23,988 nucleotides of DNA, taken from positions 1 through 23,988 of the forward strand of contig CAYLZW010000064.1 in assembly GCA_964388085.1 (NCBI GenBank), written 5' to 3'. Source of the DNA: CAYLZW01 sp964388085. Its GTDB lineage: Bacteria; Myxococcota; UBA727; CAYLZW01. Of this stretch, positions 1-6,653 are shown one piece after another. The position numbers and the translations under genes were made by a program. The notes under the pieces are model-generated. The model saw nothing but the letters and a program-made list of their open reading frames with translations, had not been told where the DNA came from and did not search any database. The first letter of the stretch is position 1. Each line of letters starts with the position of its first letter.

Positions 1-188
1 GCCGCTGCCGCATGGCGGGGCCGCTCACAAGACCGACGCGGCGAGCATGTACGCTTCTTCTCCTCGCTCTCGAACCGATACAGGAACGTGGTGACCTTCC
101 CCATCACCACGGTTCCCAAGATCCCGGCAGCCGCCCCAAGGACCACGTCGGCAAGGATGCCCCCGGCTTTCTCATACTCTTCCTTCAT
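1..188 (-). CDS. Partial gene for a small membrane-associated protein of unknown function (N-terminal part only)
   Basis: The reading frame is open from an ATG at 188 to the window edge, giving 62 residues. A good Shine-Dalgarno (AGGAG, 5 nt before the ATG) supports this start. The protein opens with a short charged stretch (MKEEYEKAGG) and then a hydrophobic, Gly/Ala-rich segment at about residues 9-30, followed by VTTFLYRFESEEKKR. This resembles small bacterial inner-membrane proteins with an AAAGxxGTxxM-type hydrophobic start and a V-T-T-x-L-Y motif; that resemblance is from memory, so no function is assigned. Beyond residue 46 the sequence turns into an Arg/Cys/Pro-rich run that is less convincing, so a frameshift there cannot be excluded. 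It is divergent from the mercury operon, and the two share a 130-nt intergenic region containing the mer operator. Confidence 0.55.
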   Translation of the reverse strand, partial: MKEEYEKAGGILADVVLGAAAGILGTVVMGKVTTFLYRFESEEKKRTCSPRRSCERPRHAAA

Positions 189-266
189 GCCTGCTCCTGT
201 GACGTCGTACGCCTACGGAAGACCTACGGTCGCCGTCGGTGCCCGACGAGAGAGCGGCGGATCTGC

Positions 267-298
267 TTGACTCCGTACATAGGTACGGCGGCTACATT
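267..298 (+). promoter_or_regulatory. MerR-type mercury-responsive promoter and operator
   Basis: A -35 element TTGACT (267-272) is followed by a perfect inverted repeat, CCGTAC-ATAG-GTACGG (273-288), and a -10-like element CTACAT or TACATT (292-298). The spacer is 19 or 20 bp depending on which -10 is used. An over-long 19-20 bp spacer filled by a dyad is the hallmark of MerR-family promoters. The arms closely match the Tn501/Tn21 mer operator as I recall it, which has the same TTGACT and the same CCGTAC/GTACGG arms around a 4-nt centre. It lies just upstream of the mer transporter fusion (AGGAGG at 305-310, ATG at 319). The expected regulator is the MerR encoded at 1510-1947. MerR would hold the under-twisted promoter closed until it binds Hg(II). 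Confidence 0.88.
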
Positions 299-318
299 GA
301 GGACAGGAGGTCGGACAA

Positions 319-1506
319 ATGGCAGTCGCACCCGTGTGCCCAAGCTGTGGAGCCAGTGGCAAGGGCGTCGGAGCCATCACGCTCCGTTCGCTCCTCACCG
401 CGAAGGGCCTCGCCGCTGCCGGCGACGCTGAGGGCTATCGGCACTGTCCCGCTGCGACGTGCGAGGTCTCCTACTTTCAGCCGGAGGCCGGCGTCACGAT
501 CGACAAGTCCGACGTCACCGTCTGCATTGGGACCAAGGAGACCAGTGGGCCTCGCCCGCTCTGCTACTGCTTCGGCCACTCCTGGGAATCGATCGAGGAG
601 GACATCCGCTCGACGGGCATGACGAGCGTCGCCGACGAGATCACGTCTCGCTGCCGCGCCGGGGAAGATCGTTGTGAGGAGACGAACCCACAGGGCTCAT
701 GCTGCCTCGGCAACGTGCGAAGGGCCGTCAAGGAGATCGAGCAGAAGCTCGGCGCGTCGGTGAAGCCCGACGCCATGCGTGCGGCCGCTGAAGTGAACAG
801 CGCGGTCCCGGACTGTTGTGGCACGGAGAAGCGCCCGGACGGACACCCGCCTCGTCGAGCAGCCTTCGGCACCGCTCCATCGATGACCACAGTGCGGGTA
901 GGTACCAGCTTCGCAGCGATGGGTGCGGTCATCGCCGCCGTGCTCTCGTCGGCGTGCTGCTGGCTGCCTCTCATCCTTGTCGGGCTCGGTGCAGGTGCGT
1001 CGACGGTGGCTGGCTTCTTCGATGAGTACCGCGTCTGGTTCCTCGGCGGCACGGCGGCGCTGCTTGGGGCGGGCTTCTATCTGGTCTACTTCCGTGGCGA
1101 AGAATGCGCGCCCGGCAGCGCGTGCGAGAGCCCGAAGCAGGGCGTCGCCCGCTTCAACAAGCTCCTGCTGTGGGTCTCCACGATCGTCGTCGCGGGCTTC
1201 GCGTTGTTTCCGAGCTACGTGGACCTACTCGCGGGGGCTATGGGGAACGAGCAGGCAGAGTGGGGTGCGCAGGCGGCCCCGGCTGCCACTGTGGAGCGCG
1301 TCTATCTCGTCGAGGGGATGACTTGCGAAGGCTGCGCCGCCGGGTTGAAGAAGGCCCTCACGAGCGTGCCTGGGGTCCTGTCGGCCGACGTCTCTTACGA
1401 GCAGAGGTCGGCCCGCGTGGTGATCGATGCATCACGCAGCGACGACCCGGCTGTGGCCGCTGCCATCGAGAGCGCCGGCTACAGGGCGGTCGTGAAGCAG
1501 GAGTAG
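319..1506 (+). CDS. merT: Triple-fusion mercury uptake protein: CopZ-like Zn/[2Fe-2S] domain + MerT + MerP-like HMA
   Basis: The protein has 395 residues. Its start is fixed by AGGAGG 8 nt upstream. Residues 1-140 match the CopZ-type iron-sulfur metallochaperone: zinc-ribbon cysteines C7/C10 and C43/C48, then CYC (82-84), C119 and the NPQGSCCLG motif (C128/C129), which are candidate [2Fe-2S] ligands. Residues 190-310 are MerT: three hydrophobic segments, the vicinal pair C213/C214 in SACCWLP of the first, and a loop pair C263/C269 with the same 6-residue spacing as in classical MerT. Residues 325-395 form an HMA/MerP-like domain with GMTCEGC (C336/C339). Classical MerT topology would put the N-terminal domain in the cytoplasm and the C-terminal HMA domain in the periplasm, tethering a MerP equivalent to the transporter. 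The gene is first in the mer operon, 3 nt before merR. The domain calls are secure; the combined architecture looks unusual. Confidence 0.9.
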   Translation: MAVAPVCPSCGASGKGVGAITLRSLLTAKGLAAAGDAEGYRHCPAATCEVSYFQPEAGVTIDKSDVTVCIGTKETSGPRPLCYCFGHSWESIEEDIRSTGMTSVADEITSRCRAGEDRCEETNPQGSCCLGNVRRAVKEIEQKLGASVKPDAMRAAAEVNSAVPDCCGTEKRPDGHPPRRAAFGTAPSMTTVRVGTSFAAMGAVIAAVLSSACCWLPLILVGLGAGASTVAGFFDEYRVWFLGGTAALLGAGFYLVYFRGEECAPGSACESPKQGVARFNKLLLWVSTIVVAGFALFPSYVDLLAGAMGNEQAEWGAQAAPAATVERVYLVEGMTCEGCAAGLKKALTSVPGVLSADVSYEQRSARVVIDASRSDDPAVAAAIESAGYRAVVKQE

Positions 1507-1509
1507 GCG

Positions 1510-1947
1510 ATGGGGTTTACGATAGGCAAGGCGGCGCAAGCCGCCGGAGTCAACGTCGAGACCGTCCGGTTCTACGAGCGCCAAGGGCTCATCGACAGGC
1601 CCCCCGCTCCCGACAATGGGTTCCGGCAGTACGACGACGAGATCGTCGTGCGCATCCGGTTCATCAAGCGAGCGCAGGGTCTCGGCTTCACCTTGGCGGA
1701 GATCCAAGGGCTGCTCTTGCTCTCGGTGGGAGACTGTGACGACGTCAGAGCACGGGCGGAGCAGAAGCTCGCCGCTGTGCGAGAGAAGATCCGAGACCTG
1801 AAGCGCGTGGAGTCGGCGCTGAACGAGGTGCTCACGTCGTGCCGCGCCCGGCGGACGCCCGCGCCGTGCCCGGTTCTCCACGCACTACAACAACAAGCCG
1901 CGTCCGCGTCTACAAAGCAAGCGGCTCGCCGCCAGAGGCGCCGTTAG
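1510..1947 (+). CDS. merR: MerR, Hg(II)-responsive transcriptional regulator
   Basis: The protein has 145 residues, the normal MerR length. The N-terminal winged helix-turn-helix is typical (FTIGKAAQAAGVNVETVRFY, then ERQGL). The long dimerisation helix is preceded by C76 and followed by C111 and C120. The spacings of 35 and 9 residues equal those of C82, C117 and C126 in Tn501 MerR, the three thiolates that bind Hg(II) across the dimer, so mercury specificity is well supported over Cu, Zn or redox MerR relatives. The start has an AGGAG overlapping the end of the preceding gene, with only 3 nt between genes, which indicates co-transcription and probably coupled translation. The C-terminus is extended by an Arg/Gln/Ala-rich tail. 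The gene sits inside the operon it should control, downstream of the transporter, rather than being divergent from it. Confidence 0.95.
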   Translation: MGFTIGKAAQAAGVNVETVRFYERQGLIDRPPAPDNGFRQYDDEIVVRIRFIKRAQGLGFTLAEIQGLLLLSVGDCDDVRARAEQKLAAVREKIRDLKRVESALNEVLTSCRARRTPAPCPVLHALQQQAASASTKQAARRQRRR

Positions 1948-1970
1948 CATCACCAGAGGAGGGCTCATCA

Positions 1971-3371
1971 ATGCGAGACCGATACCACCTCGCCATCCTC
2001 GGCTCCGGGGCTGCTGCCTTCGGCGCTGCCATCCGCGCCAAGGAGAACGGACTCTCCACTGTCATGGTGGAGCGCGGCACGGTCGGCGGCACCTGCGTCA
2101 ACATCGGGTGCGTGCCCTCGAAGGCGCTCCTCGCGGCGGCGAACGCCCGTCACCATGCTGCGCAGGCTCGCTACCCAGGGGTGCTCACCTCCGCTGGCTC
2201 GCTTGATCTCGGCGCACTGGTGGCCAGCAAGGACGCGCTCGTCGCGGACCTTCGCGCGCGGAAGTACGTCGATCTGGCACGAGAGCTTGGCGTCGAAGTC
2301 GTTCAAGGCGAAGGCCGCTTCCTCGCAGGGCCGGCCCTCGTTGTCGGGGGTCGTCGGATCGAGGCCGAGCACTACCTGATCGCGACAGGTGCCACGCCGT
2401 TCGTTCCGCCCATCGACGGCATCGACGACGTCGATTTCCTGACGTCGACGACAGCCATGGAGCTTACCGACCTGCCGGAGTCACTCATCATCGTAGGCGG
2501 TAACTACGTCGGCCTGGAGCTGGGCCAGCTCTTCCTGCACCTCGGCAGCCGCGTGATCGTGGTGGAGCAGCTCGACAGAATCGCACCTCATGAAGAGCCG
2601 GAGGTCTCGGCCGCGCTGTCGAGCGTCCTCCGCGATGAGGGCATGGAGATCCACACCGCTGCTGAGCTGGTCAGCATCGAGCAGCAGGGTGGGCAGGTCG
2701 TGTGCCAGCTCCGCACCGCCCAAGGTGACAAGGGCATCAGCGCGGAGCGGCTCCTCGTCGCTGCTGGAAGGCGGCCAGCCACGGCTGATCTCGATGTCGA
2801 TGAGGTCGGGGTAGAGCTTGGTACTCGTGGCGAGATCGTCGTCGACGACACTCTGCGTACCACCCACGACAGGATCTGGGCCGTGGGTGATGTCACGGGC
2901 CATCCCCAGTTCGTCTACGTGGCGGCTCGACATGGTGCGCTTGCCGTCGACAACGCCTTCGGAACGGCGCCGCACTCAGTGGACTACGAGGCGCTGCCTC
3001 GCATCACCTTCACGTCGCCGACGGTGGCGGCCGTGGGCATGACCGAAGCAGAGGCCCTCGCTCGTGGTCATCGATGCGACTGCCGTGTCCTCGCGCTGGA
3101 GCACGTCCCTCGCGCACTCGTCGAGCGGGACCTCCGTGGAGTCGTGAAGATCGTGGCCGACGAAGACAGCGGGCGCGTGCTCGGTGTCCACATCGTGGCG
3201 GAGGGCGCTGGCGACGTCGCGCTTGCGGCGACCTATGCGTTGAAGGCCCAGTTCACGGTAGCTCAGGTGGCCGACACCTGGGCGCCGTACCTGACGATGG
3301 GTGAGGCCCTGCGGCTCTGCGCGCAGTCGTTCACGCGCCCCGTTGAGGAGCTTTCCTGTTGCGCCGGGTGA
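1971..3371 (+). CDS. merA: MerA, mercuric reductase (short form without the N-terminal HMA domain)
   Basis: This cytoplasmic FAD- and NADPH-dependent enzyme reduces Hg(II) to volatile Hg(0). It has 466 residues from the ATG at 1971, which is preceded by GAGGAGGG; the longer open frame back to 1839 overlaps merR and has no support. The FAD-binding GSGAAAFGAA is near residue 11. The redox-active disulfide motif GTCVNIGCVPSK has C42 and C47. A second dinucleotide-binding motif (IIVGGNYVGLE) lies mid-protein, and WAVGDVTG marks the second FAD contact. The C-terminus carries the MerA signature YLTMGEALRLCAQSF and ends in CCAG (C463/C464), the cysteine pair that delivers Hg(II) to the partner active site in the dimer. 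The HMA-type NmerA domain of many proteobacterial MerA proteins is absent; the CopZ-like and HMA domains of the transporter fusion may replace it. Confidence 0.96.
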   Translation: MRDRYHLAILGSGAAAFGAAIRAKENGLSTVMVERGTVGGTCVNIGCVPSKALLAAANARHHAAQARYPGVLTSAGSLDLGALVASKDALVADLRARKYVDLARELGVEVVQGEGRFLAGPALVVGGRRIEAEHYLIATGATPFVPPIDGIDDVDFLTSTTAMELTDLPESLIIVGGNYVGLELGQLFLHLGSRVIVVEQLDRIAPHEEPEVSAALSSVLRDEGMEIHTAAELVSIEQQGGQVVCQLRTAQGDKGISAERLLVAAGRRPATADLDVDEVGVELGTRGEIVVDDTLRTTHDRIWAVGDVTGHPQFVYVAARHGALAVDNAFGTAPHSVDYEALPRITFTSPTVAAVGMTEAEALARGHRCDCRVLALEHVPRALVERDLRGVVKIVADEDSGRVLGVHIVAEGAGDVALAATYALKAQFTVAQVADTWAPYLTMGEALRLCAQSFTRPVEELSCCAG

Positions 3372-3411
3372 AACACCGGACGCGACGTTTTCTCCAGCCT
3401 TCGCAGCACCA

Positions 3412-3427
3412 CACCGACGTGTCGGTG
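3412..3427. repeat. Perfect 7-bp inverted repeat around a GT dinucleotide
   Basis: CACCGAC (3412-3418), GT, GTCGGTG (3421-3427) forms a perfect inverted repeat with a 2-nt centre. It lies 40 nt after the merA stop and 5 nt before the stop of the convergent recombinase gene. The two-nucleotide loop is too small for an efficient terminator, and no T-run follows on either strand. Serine recombinases cut with a 2-bp stagger at dyad-symmetric cores, so a recombination site is possible, but this is only a suggestion. Confidence 0.4.
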
Positions 3428-3432
3428 ACTCG

Positions 3433-4125
3433 TCACGCCACCATGCGCATGATCTGAGTGGGCGCGAAGCGCCCGCCTCGACGGGTGCAGTGACCGGCCC
3501 GATGAAGCTCCTCGGCGATGCTGCGGAGCGAGAGCCCTCGGGAGCGAAGGGCTCGCGCCTTGCGAAGGACTGCCTGCTCGGCCGTTACCTGGACGAGACT
3601 GCCGTCGTCGGCGAGCTGATACCCGAAGGGCACGCGCCCGCCGATGTACTCGCCGAGGGTCTTCTTGTGCTGAAGCGCCGTCGAGGTTCGCTCGCCGATG
3701 GCCTCGCGTTCCCACTGGGATACCGAAGCCAGCACGTTCAACACGAGCCGGCCCGCCGCCGTTCGGGTGTCGATCTGCTCCGAGACCGAGAGCAGGTCCC
3801 AGCCCTCGCGCTGTGACGCCGCCAGTAGCCCGCCGAGGTCGACGACGGAGCGCGTGAGCCTGTCGAGCTTGACGACGAGAAGGGCCTTGGCGGCGCCGCG
3901 CTGAAGGAGGGTCAGCGCCCCCTTCAGGCCGGGGCGCTCCAGGCTCTTCGCTGAGACTGCGGCGTCGACGACGATGTCAACGAGCTTAAGATCGTAGAGC
4001 GCGGCGTATGCTTCGACCTTCGCCCGCTGAGCGGCGAGCGAGACGCCAAGGTCAGCTTGCCTCTCCGTCGAGACCCGCAGGTAAGCGACGGTGCTGCAAG
4101 GCGACTCGGCGTTTATGGTGGGCAT
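3433..4125 (-). CDS. Serine recombinase (resolvase family with short Recombinase/HTH tail)
   Basis: The protein has 230 residues from the ATG at 4125, which is preceded by GAGGAA; an upstream GTG at 4161 is possible but has no better ribosome site. Residues 11-150 form the resolvase catalytic domain: YLRVSTERQ with the nucleophile Ser19, the LDRLTRS motif with the conserved active-site arginines, and LNVLASVSQWEREAIGERT as the start of the long E-helix. Residues 160-230 contain GRVPFGYQL and a helix-turn-helix-like end (LRSRGLSLRSIAEELHRAG), like a short PF07508 Recombinase domain rather than the large C-terminal region of phage serine integrases. It is convergent with merA and 42 nt downstream of the hypothetical gene at 4168-4875, probably in one transcript. 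It probably mobilised, or resolves, the neighbouring mer module. Confidence 0.9.
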   Translation of the reverse strand: MPTINAESPCSTVAYLRVSTERQADLGVSLAAQRAKVEAYAALYDLKLVDIVVDAAVSAKSLERPGLKGALTLLQRGAAKALLVVKLDRLTRSVVDLGGLLAASQREGWDLLSVSEQIDTRTAAGRLVLNVLASVSQWEREAIGERTSTALQHKKTLGEYIGGRVPFGYQLADDGSLVQVTAEQAVLRKARALRSRGLSLRSIAEELHRAGHCTRRGGRFAPTQIMRMVA

Positions 4126-4167
4126 GGTTCCTCGGGGGCGGCCGTGATGAACGGTAAGCACGACGAT

Positions 4168-4875
4168 CTACTCGTCGATCCCCCCGGCGCCGCTTTGCGC
4201 CTCGGCTCGGCTGCGCCCAACCTGCGCCTTCATAGAGCCCCAATCCGCGACGAGCTGGAGGATGATGTCGGTGGCGTGGACCATGGCGTCGACGGCTTCC
4301 TTCTTCTCCTTCTCGCGCCACGGCCGTCCGGCACCTTTGCCGATGAAGAACGACACCTTCCGTGCGTCATCATCGCTGACGTCGACGACCCCGCTAAGGA
4401 CGCCGGGGGTCGAGAGATGCACGAACCCGCTGGTCTCCTTGTAGACCCTCGCCACCCAGGACCAGTGCTCCGAGATTCGCTCGACGAGGTAGCCGTCGGT
4501 CATGGGCCTGCCCTCTACCGACTTCACCTTCATCAGCGGTTTCCCTGCCAGTAGCGCGACCAAGACCTCGTTGTAGTCCTTGGCGATGGAGCAGGCGTAG
4601 AAGCGCAGGGCGTTGTCGACCTGAAGTCGGAGGAGAGGTATGGCGGCGGTCGGGTTCCCCGCCTCCACGAGCATCGTGAAGCCGTCGATCAGCGAGAGCG
4701 ATCGCTGCAACATTCCCATAAGCACGAGGTCGGGGCTGAACATGCTGCCGCCGTCCGCGCTGATGGCGGCGTGGCCGAGCTTGACGTGCGCCTCCTCGCT
4801 GGCACGCAGGTGCGCGAGGCCGCCGGCCACGGTGTCCGGCTGGTAGCGCACGTTGTCCGTGTGGTTCTTCAGCAT
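4168..4875 (-). CDS. Hypothetical helical protein (DUF5677/HEPN-like appearance)
   Basis: The protein has 235 residues. The start at 4875 is chosen because AGGAGG lies 6 nt upstream; the open frame extends much further upstream, into the flippase gene on the same strand, without a better start. It appears soluble and mostly helical, with no signal peptide or membrane segment. Residues 62-94 (LIDGFTMLVEAGN, then AAIPLLRLQVDNALRFYA) and 145-155 (YKETSGFVHLS) resemble conserved helices in DUF5677-type or HEPN-like proteins of unknown function, which often occur in mobile or defence contexts. That assignment is from memory and weak. It is upstream of, and probably co-transcribed with, the serine recombinase. 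A 14-bp palindrome lies 35 nt before its start codon. It could be accessory to recombination or passenger cargo; no function can be assigned. Confidence 0.75.
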   Translation of the reverse strand: MLKNHTDNVRYQPDTVAGGLAHLRASEEAHVKLGHAAISADGGSMFSPDLVLMGMLQRSLSLIDGFTMLVEAGNPTAAIPLLRLQVDNALRFYACSIAKDYNEVLVALLAGKPLMKVKSVEGRPMTDGYLVERISEHWSWVARVYKETSGFVHLSTPGVLSGVVDVSDDDARKVSFFIGKGAGRPWREKEKKEAVDAMVHATDIILQLVADWGSMKAQVGRSRAEAQSGAGGIDE

Positions 4876-4910
4876 GATCCGCCTCCTGGGCAGGCCGATC
4901 ATGCCGCCAT

Positions 4911-4924
4911 CCGCATGCATGCGG
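4911..4924. promoter_or_regulatory. 14-bp perfect palindrome upstream of the hypothetical-recombinase pair
   Basis: CCGCATGCATGCGG is perfectly self-complementary. It lies 35 nt upstream of the ATG at 4875, where an operator could overlap the promoter of the two-gene recombinase unit. No convincing -35/-10 pair is visible beside it. A recombination or junction role for the island edge is an alternative. Confidence 0.4.
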
Positions 4925-4965
4925 TTCGAAAGTCCTCCTGTAGGGCCAGCCACAGCCCGATCGCC

Positions 4966-4989
4966 GAAGGCGCCCTCCGGGGCGCCTTC
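4966..4989 (-). terminator. Strong hairpin after the flippase gene, probable terminator
   Basis: GAAGGCGCCC (4966-4975), loop TCCG, GGGCGCCTTC (4980-4989) is a perfect 10-bp stem with a 4-nt loop. It starts 7 nt beyond the stop codon of the flippase (minus strand) and so sits where a terminator belongs. The U-run of a classical intrinsic terminator is missing on both strands, so it may act as a weak or factor-assisted terminator or as a 3' end stabiliser. It also marks the apparent boundary between the accessory region and the rest of the window. Confidence 0.6.
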
Positions 4990-4996
4990 GCGCCTG

Positions 4997-6472
4997 TCAC
5001 CGCCGCAGCACCATCGCTCTCGTGCGCCGCACGATGTCGCCGAGGGGGATGACGCCGAGCAGCGTGCCCGAGGCCACGAACACCGGGACCTCGACGACGA
5101 CGCTCCAGAGCCCAAGGCGCGTGAGCAGCAGGTGGCAGCCCAGGGTGACGGCGGTGATCAACGCCACGCGGGCCAGCGCCGAGGCGATGCGGCGGTCGAC
5201 GGCCGCGCTGCCGAGCGCCATCAGCATGGCCGCGCTCGCCCAGATCTCGGTGACCAACGACGCCGCGGCGGCGCCGGCTCCTGCTCCGCCGTCGCCGAAG
5301 GTGTTCGCGAACCAGGGGATCGCGAAATAGTTCAGCGTCGGGTTCAAGAACAGTCCGATGAGCGAGATGCGCGTCACCGTCCACACGCGCTCGAGCTGGA
5401 CGAGGTGGGTGCCGGCGACGACGCAGATGTAGGTGAGCGAGAAGATGGGCGCGAGGATCTGCAGGCTGAGCACGCTCGGCGCGAATTCAGGGCCGAACGC
5501 CACGACGACCACGTCCTTCGCGTGCAGGATGAGGAGCAGCGATGACAGGGCGCCGACGGCGATGATGTGCCGCAGGGCGCCCTTCATCATCTCGTTGAGC
5601 GCCGCCACCGACTCATTCACGAGCCGCGCCCCCATGGGCAGGATGACCGCGCTCAGGACCGGCAGGAAGACCATGCCGAGCGTCGCGATGTTCACGCTGG
5701 CGCCGTACCAGCCGACCTCGCGATCGTTCGTCATGACCGAGAGCATCTGCACGTCGACGCGCTCGTACACGCGATGTGCGAGGAAGTGCAGGAAGAAGGG
5801 CAGGCTCGCGGTCATCATCGCGAGCGTCGCCCGCAGATCGATCCGCAGCTCGAGCATGGTGCTGCGGCGCACGAGAAAGAACAGCACCACCGCCTTCGTC
5901 CACTCGGTGGCGACGAAGGTGAGCGCCACGACCTCCACGCCGCCGCCGAGCGTCACGCCGACGACGATAGCGACGCCCCAGATGATCTTCGTGGACGCGG
6001 TGATGATGCTGAGCGCGTTGACCGTGCCGGCGGCGTGCAAGAACGCCGACAGCGTCGTCTCGAGCACGAACGCGACCTGTCCGACGCCGAACAGAAAGGC
6101 GAGGCGCCACTCCACGCTGCCTTTGCCCATCAGCGAGAGCGTGATGGCCATGGCGCCAAAGATGATCAAGCTGACAGCGGCGCGCACGAGGAGCAGGCCG
6201 CCCAGGAACTCGCTCCCGTGCGCGGGCCTGGTCGCGACCTCCTTGCGGATGTAGACGTCAGCCCCGAGGGTGCTGAAGAGGAACAACCCGAGCGCGAGCG
6301 ACTCCGCGAAGTGGAGCTGCCCAAAGCCGCTCGGCCCGAGCACGCGCGGCAGCCACAGGCGCACCGCCATGGCGACGACAAGCATGGCCGCGAGCGACAA
6401 GGACAGCTTTACTGCGTTCGAAAGCGCAAGCGAGCTCTCGCGCGCCGCCGACACCGAATGCGGGACCGACAT
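4997..6472 (-). CDS. MOP-superfamily polysaccharide flippase (Wzx/RfbX-like)
   Basis: The protein has 491 residues and is almost entirely hydrophobic, with about 12-14 predicted membrane helices. It resembles polysaccharide biosynthesis transporters that flip lipid-linked glycans across the inner membrane. The N-terminal part has the family pattern (LSLSLAAMLVVAMAVRLWLP, then RVLGPSGFGQLHFAESLALG), in which the short G-P-x-x-F/Y-G motif after the first helix is typical of Wzx and O-antigen flippases. A second landmark is the mid-protein RVYERVDVQMLSVM and VGWYGASVNI pair, as in related exporters. The start at 6472 (MSVPHSVSAARE) is chosen as the first Met before the hydrophobic core; no strong Shine-Dalgarno precedes it, and an upstream Met at 6571 would add a basic, unlikely leader. 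No glycosyltransferases lie beside it, so its substrate is unknown. Confidence 0.85.
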   Translation of the reverse strand: MSVPHSVSAARESSLALSNAVKLSLSLAAMLVVAMAVRLWLPRVLGPSGFGQLHFAESLALGLFLFSTLGADVYIRKEVATRPAHGSEFLGGLLLVRAAVSLIIFGAMAITLSLMGKGSVEWRLAFLFGVGQVAFVLETTLSAFLHAAGTVNALSIITASTKIIWGVAIVVGVTLGGGVEVVALTFVATEWTKAVVLFFLVRRSTMLELRIDLRATLAMMTASLPFFLHFLAHRVYERVDVQMLSVMTNDREVGWYGASVNIATLGMVFLPVLSAVILPMGARLVNESVAALNEMMKGALRHIIAVGALSSLLLILHAKDVVVVAFGPEFAPSVLSLQILAPIFSLTYICVVAGTHLVQLERVWTVTRISLIGLFLNPTLNYFAIPWFANTFGDGGAGAGAAAASLVTEIWASAAMLMALGSAAVDRRIASALARVALITAVTLGCHLLLTRLGLWSVVVEVPVFVASGTLLGVIPLGDIVRRTRAMVLRR

Positions 6473-6653
6473 ACCGCGAAGTATGGCAACGCCCCCCGGG
6501 CGCAGCGACGGAGAAGTGAAGCGGCGAGGACGATTATCCCAGACGAAACAATCTCGCCGACACATTCGCATCGATTACATTGGGCTCGCCGCGGCCGGGT
6601 GACAGCCTTGCGTTTTCAGCGCATCGCCTGCCTTCCGGCTGCCCCGCGCTTTG

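Noticed and set aside
1839..1970. N-terminal extension of MerA by 44 residues
   Set aside because: It overlaps merR, has Pro/Ser/Thr-rich sequence unlike an HMA domain, and the ATG at 1971 has a strong ribosome site.
4918..4940. GGTTCGAA resembling a tRNA T-loop, possible tRNA attachment site
   Set aside because: The flanks do not pair as a T stem, and no acceptor stem or anticodon arm is present nearby.
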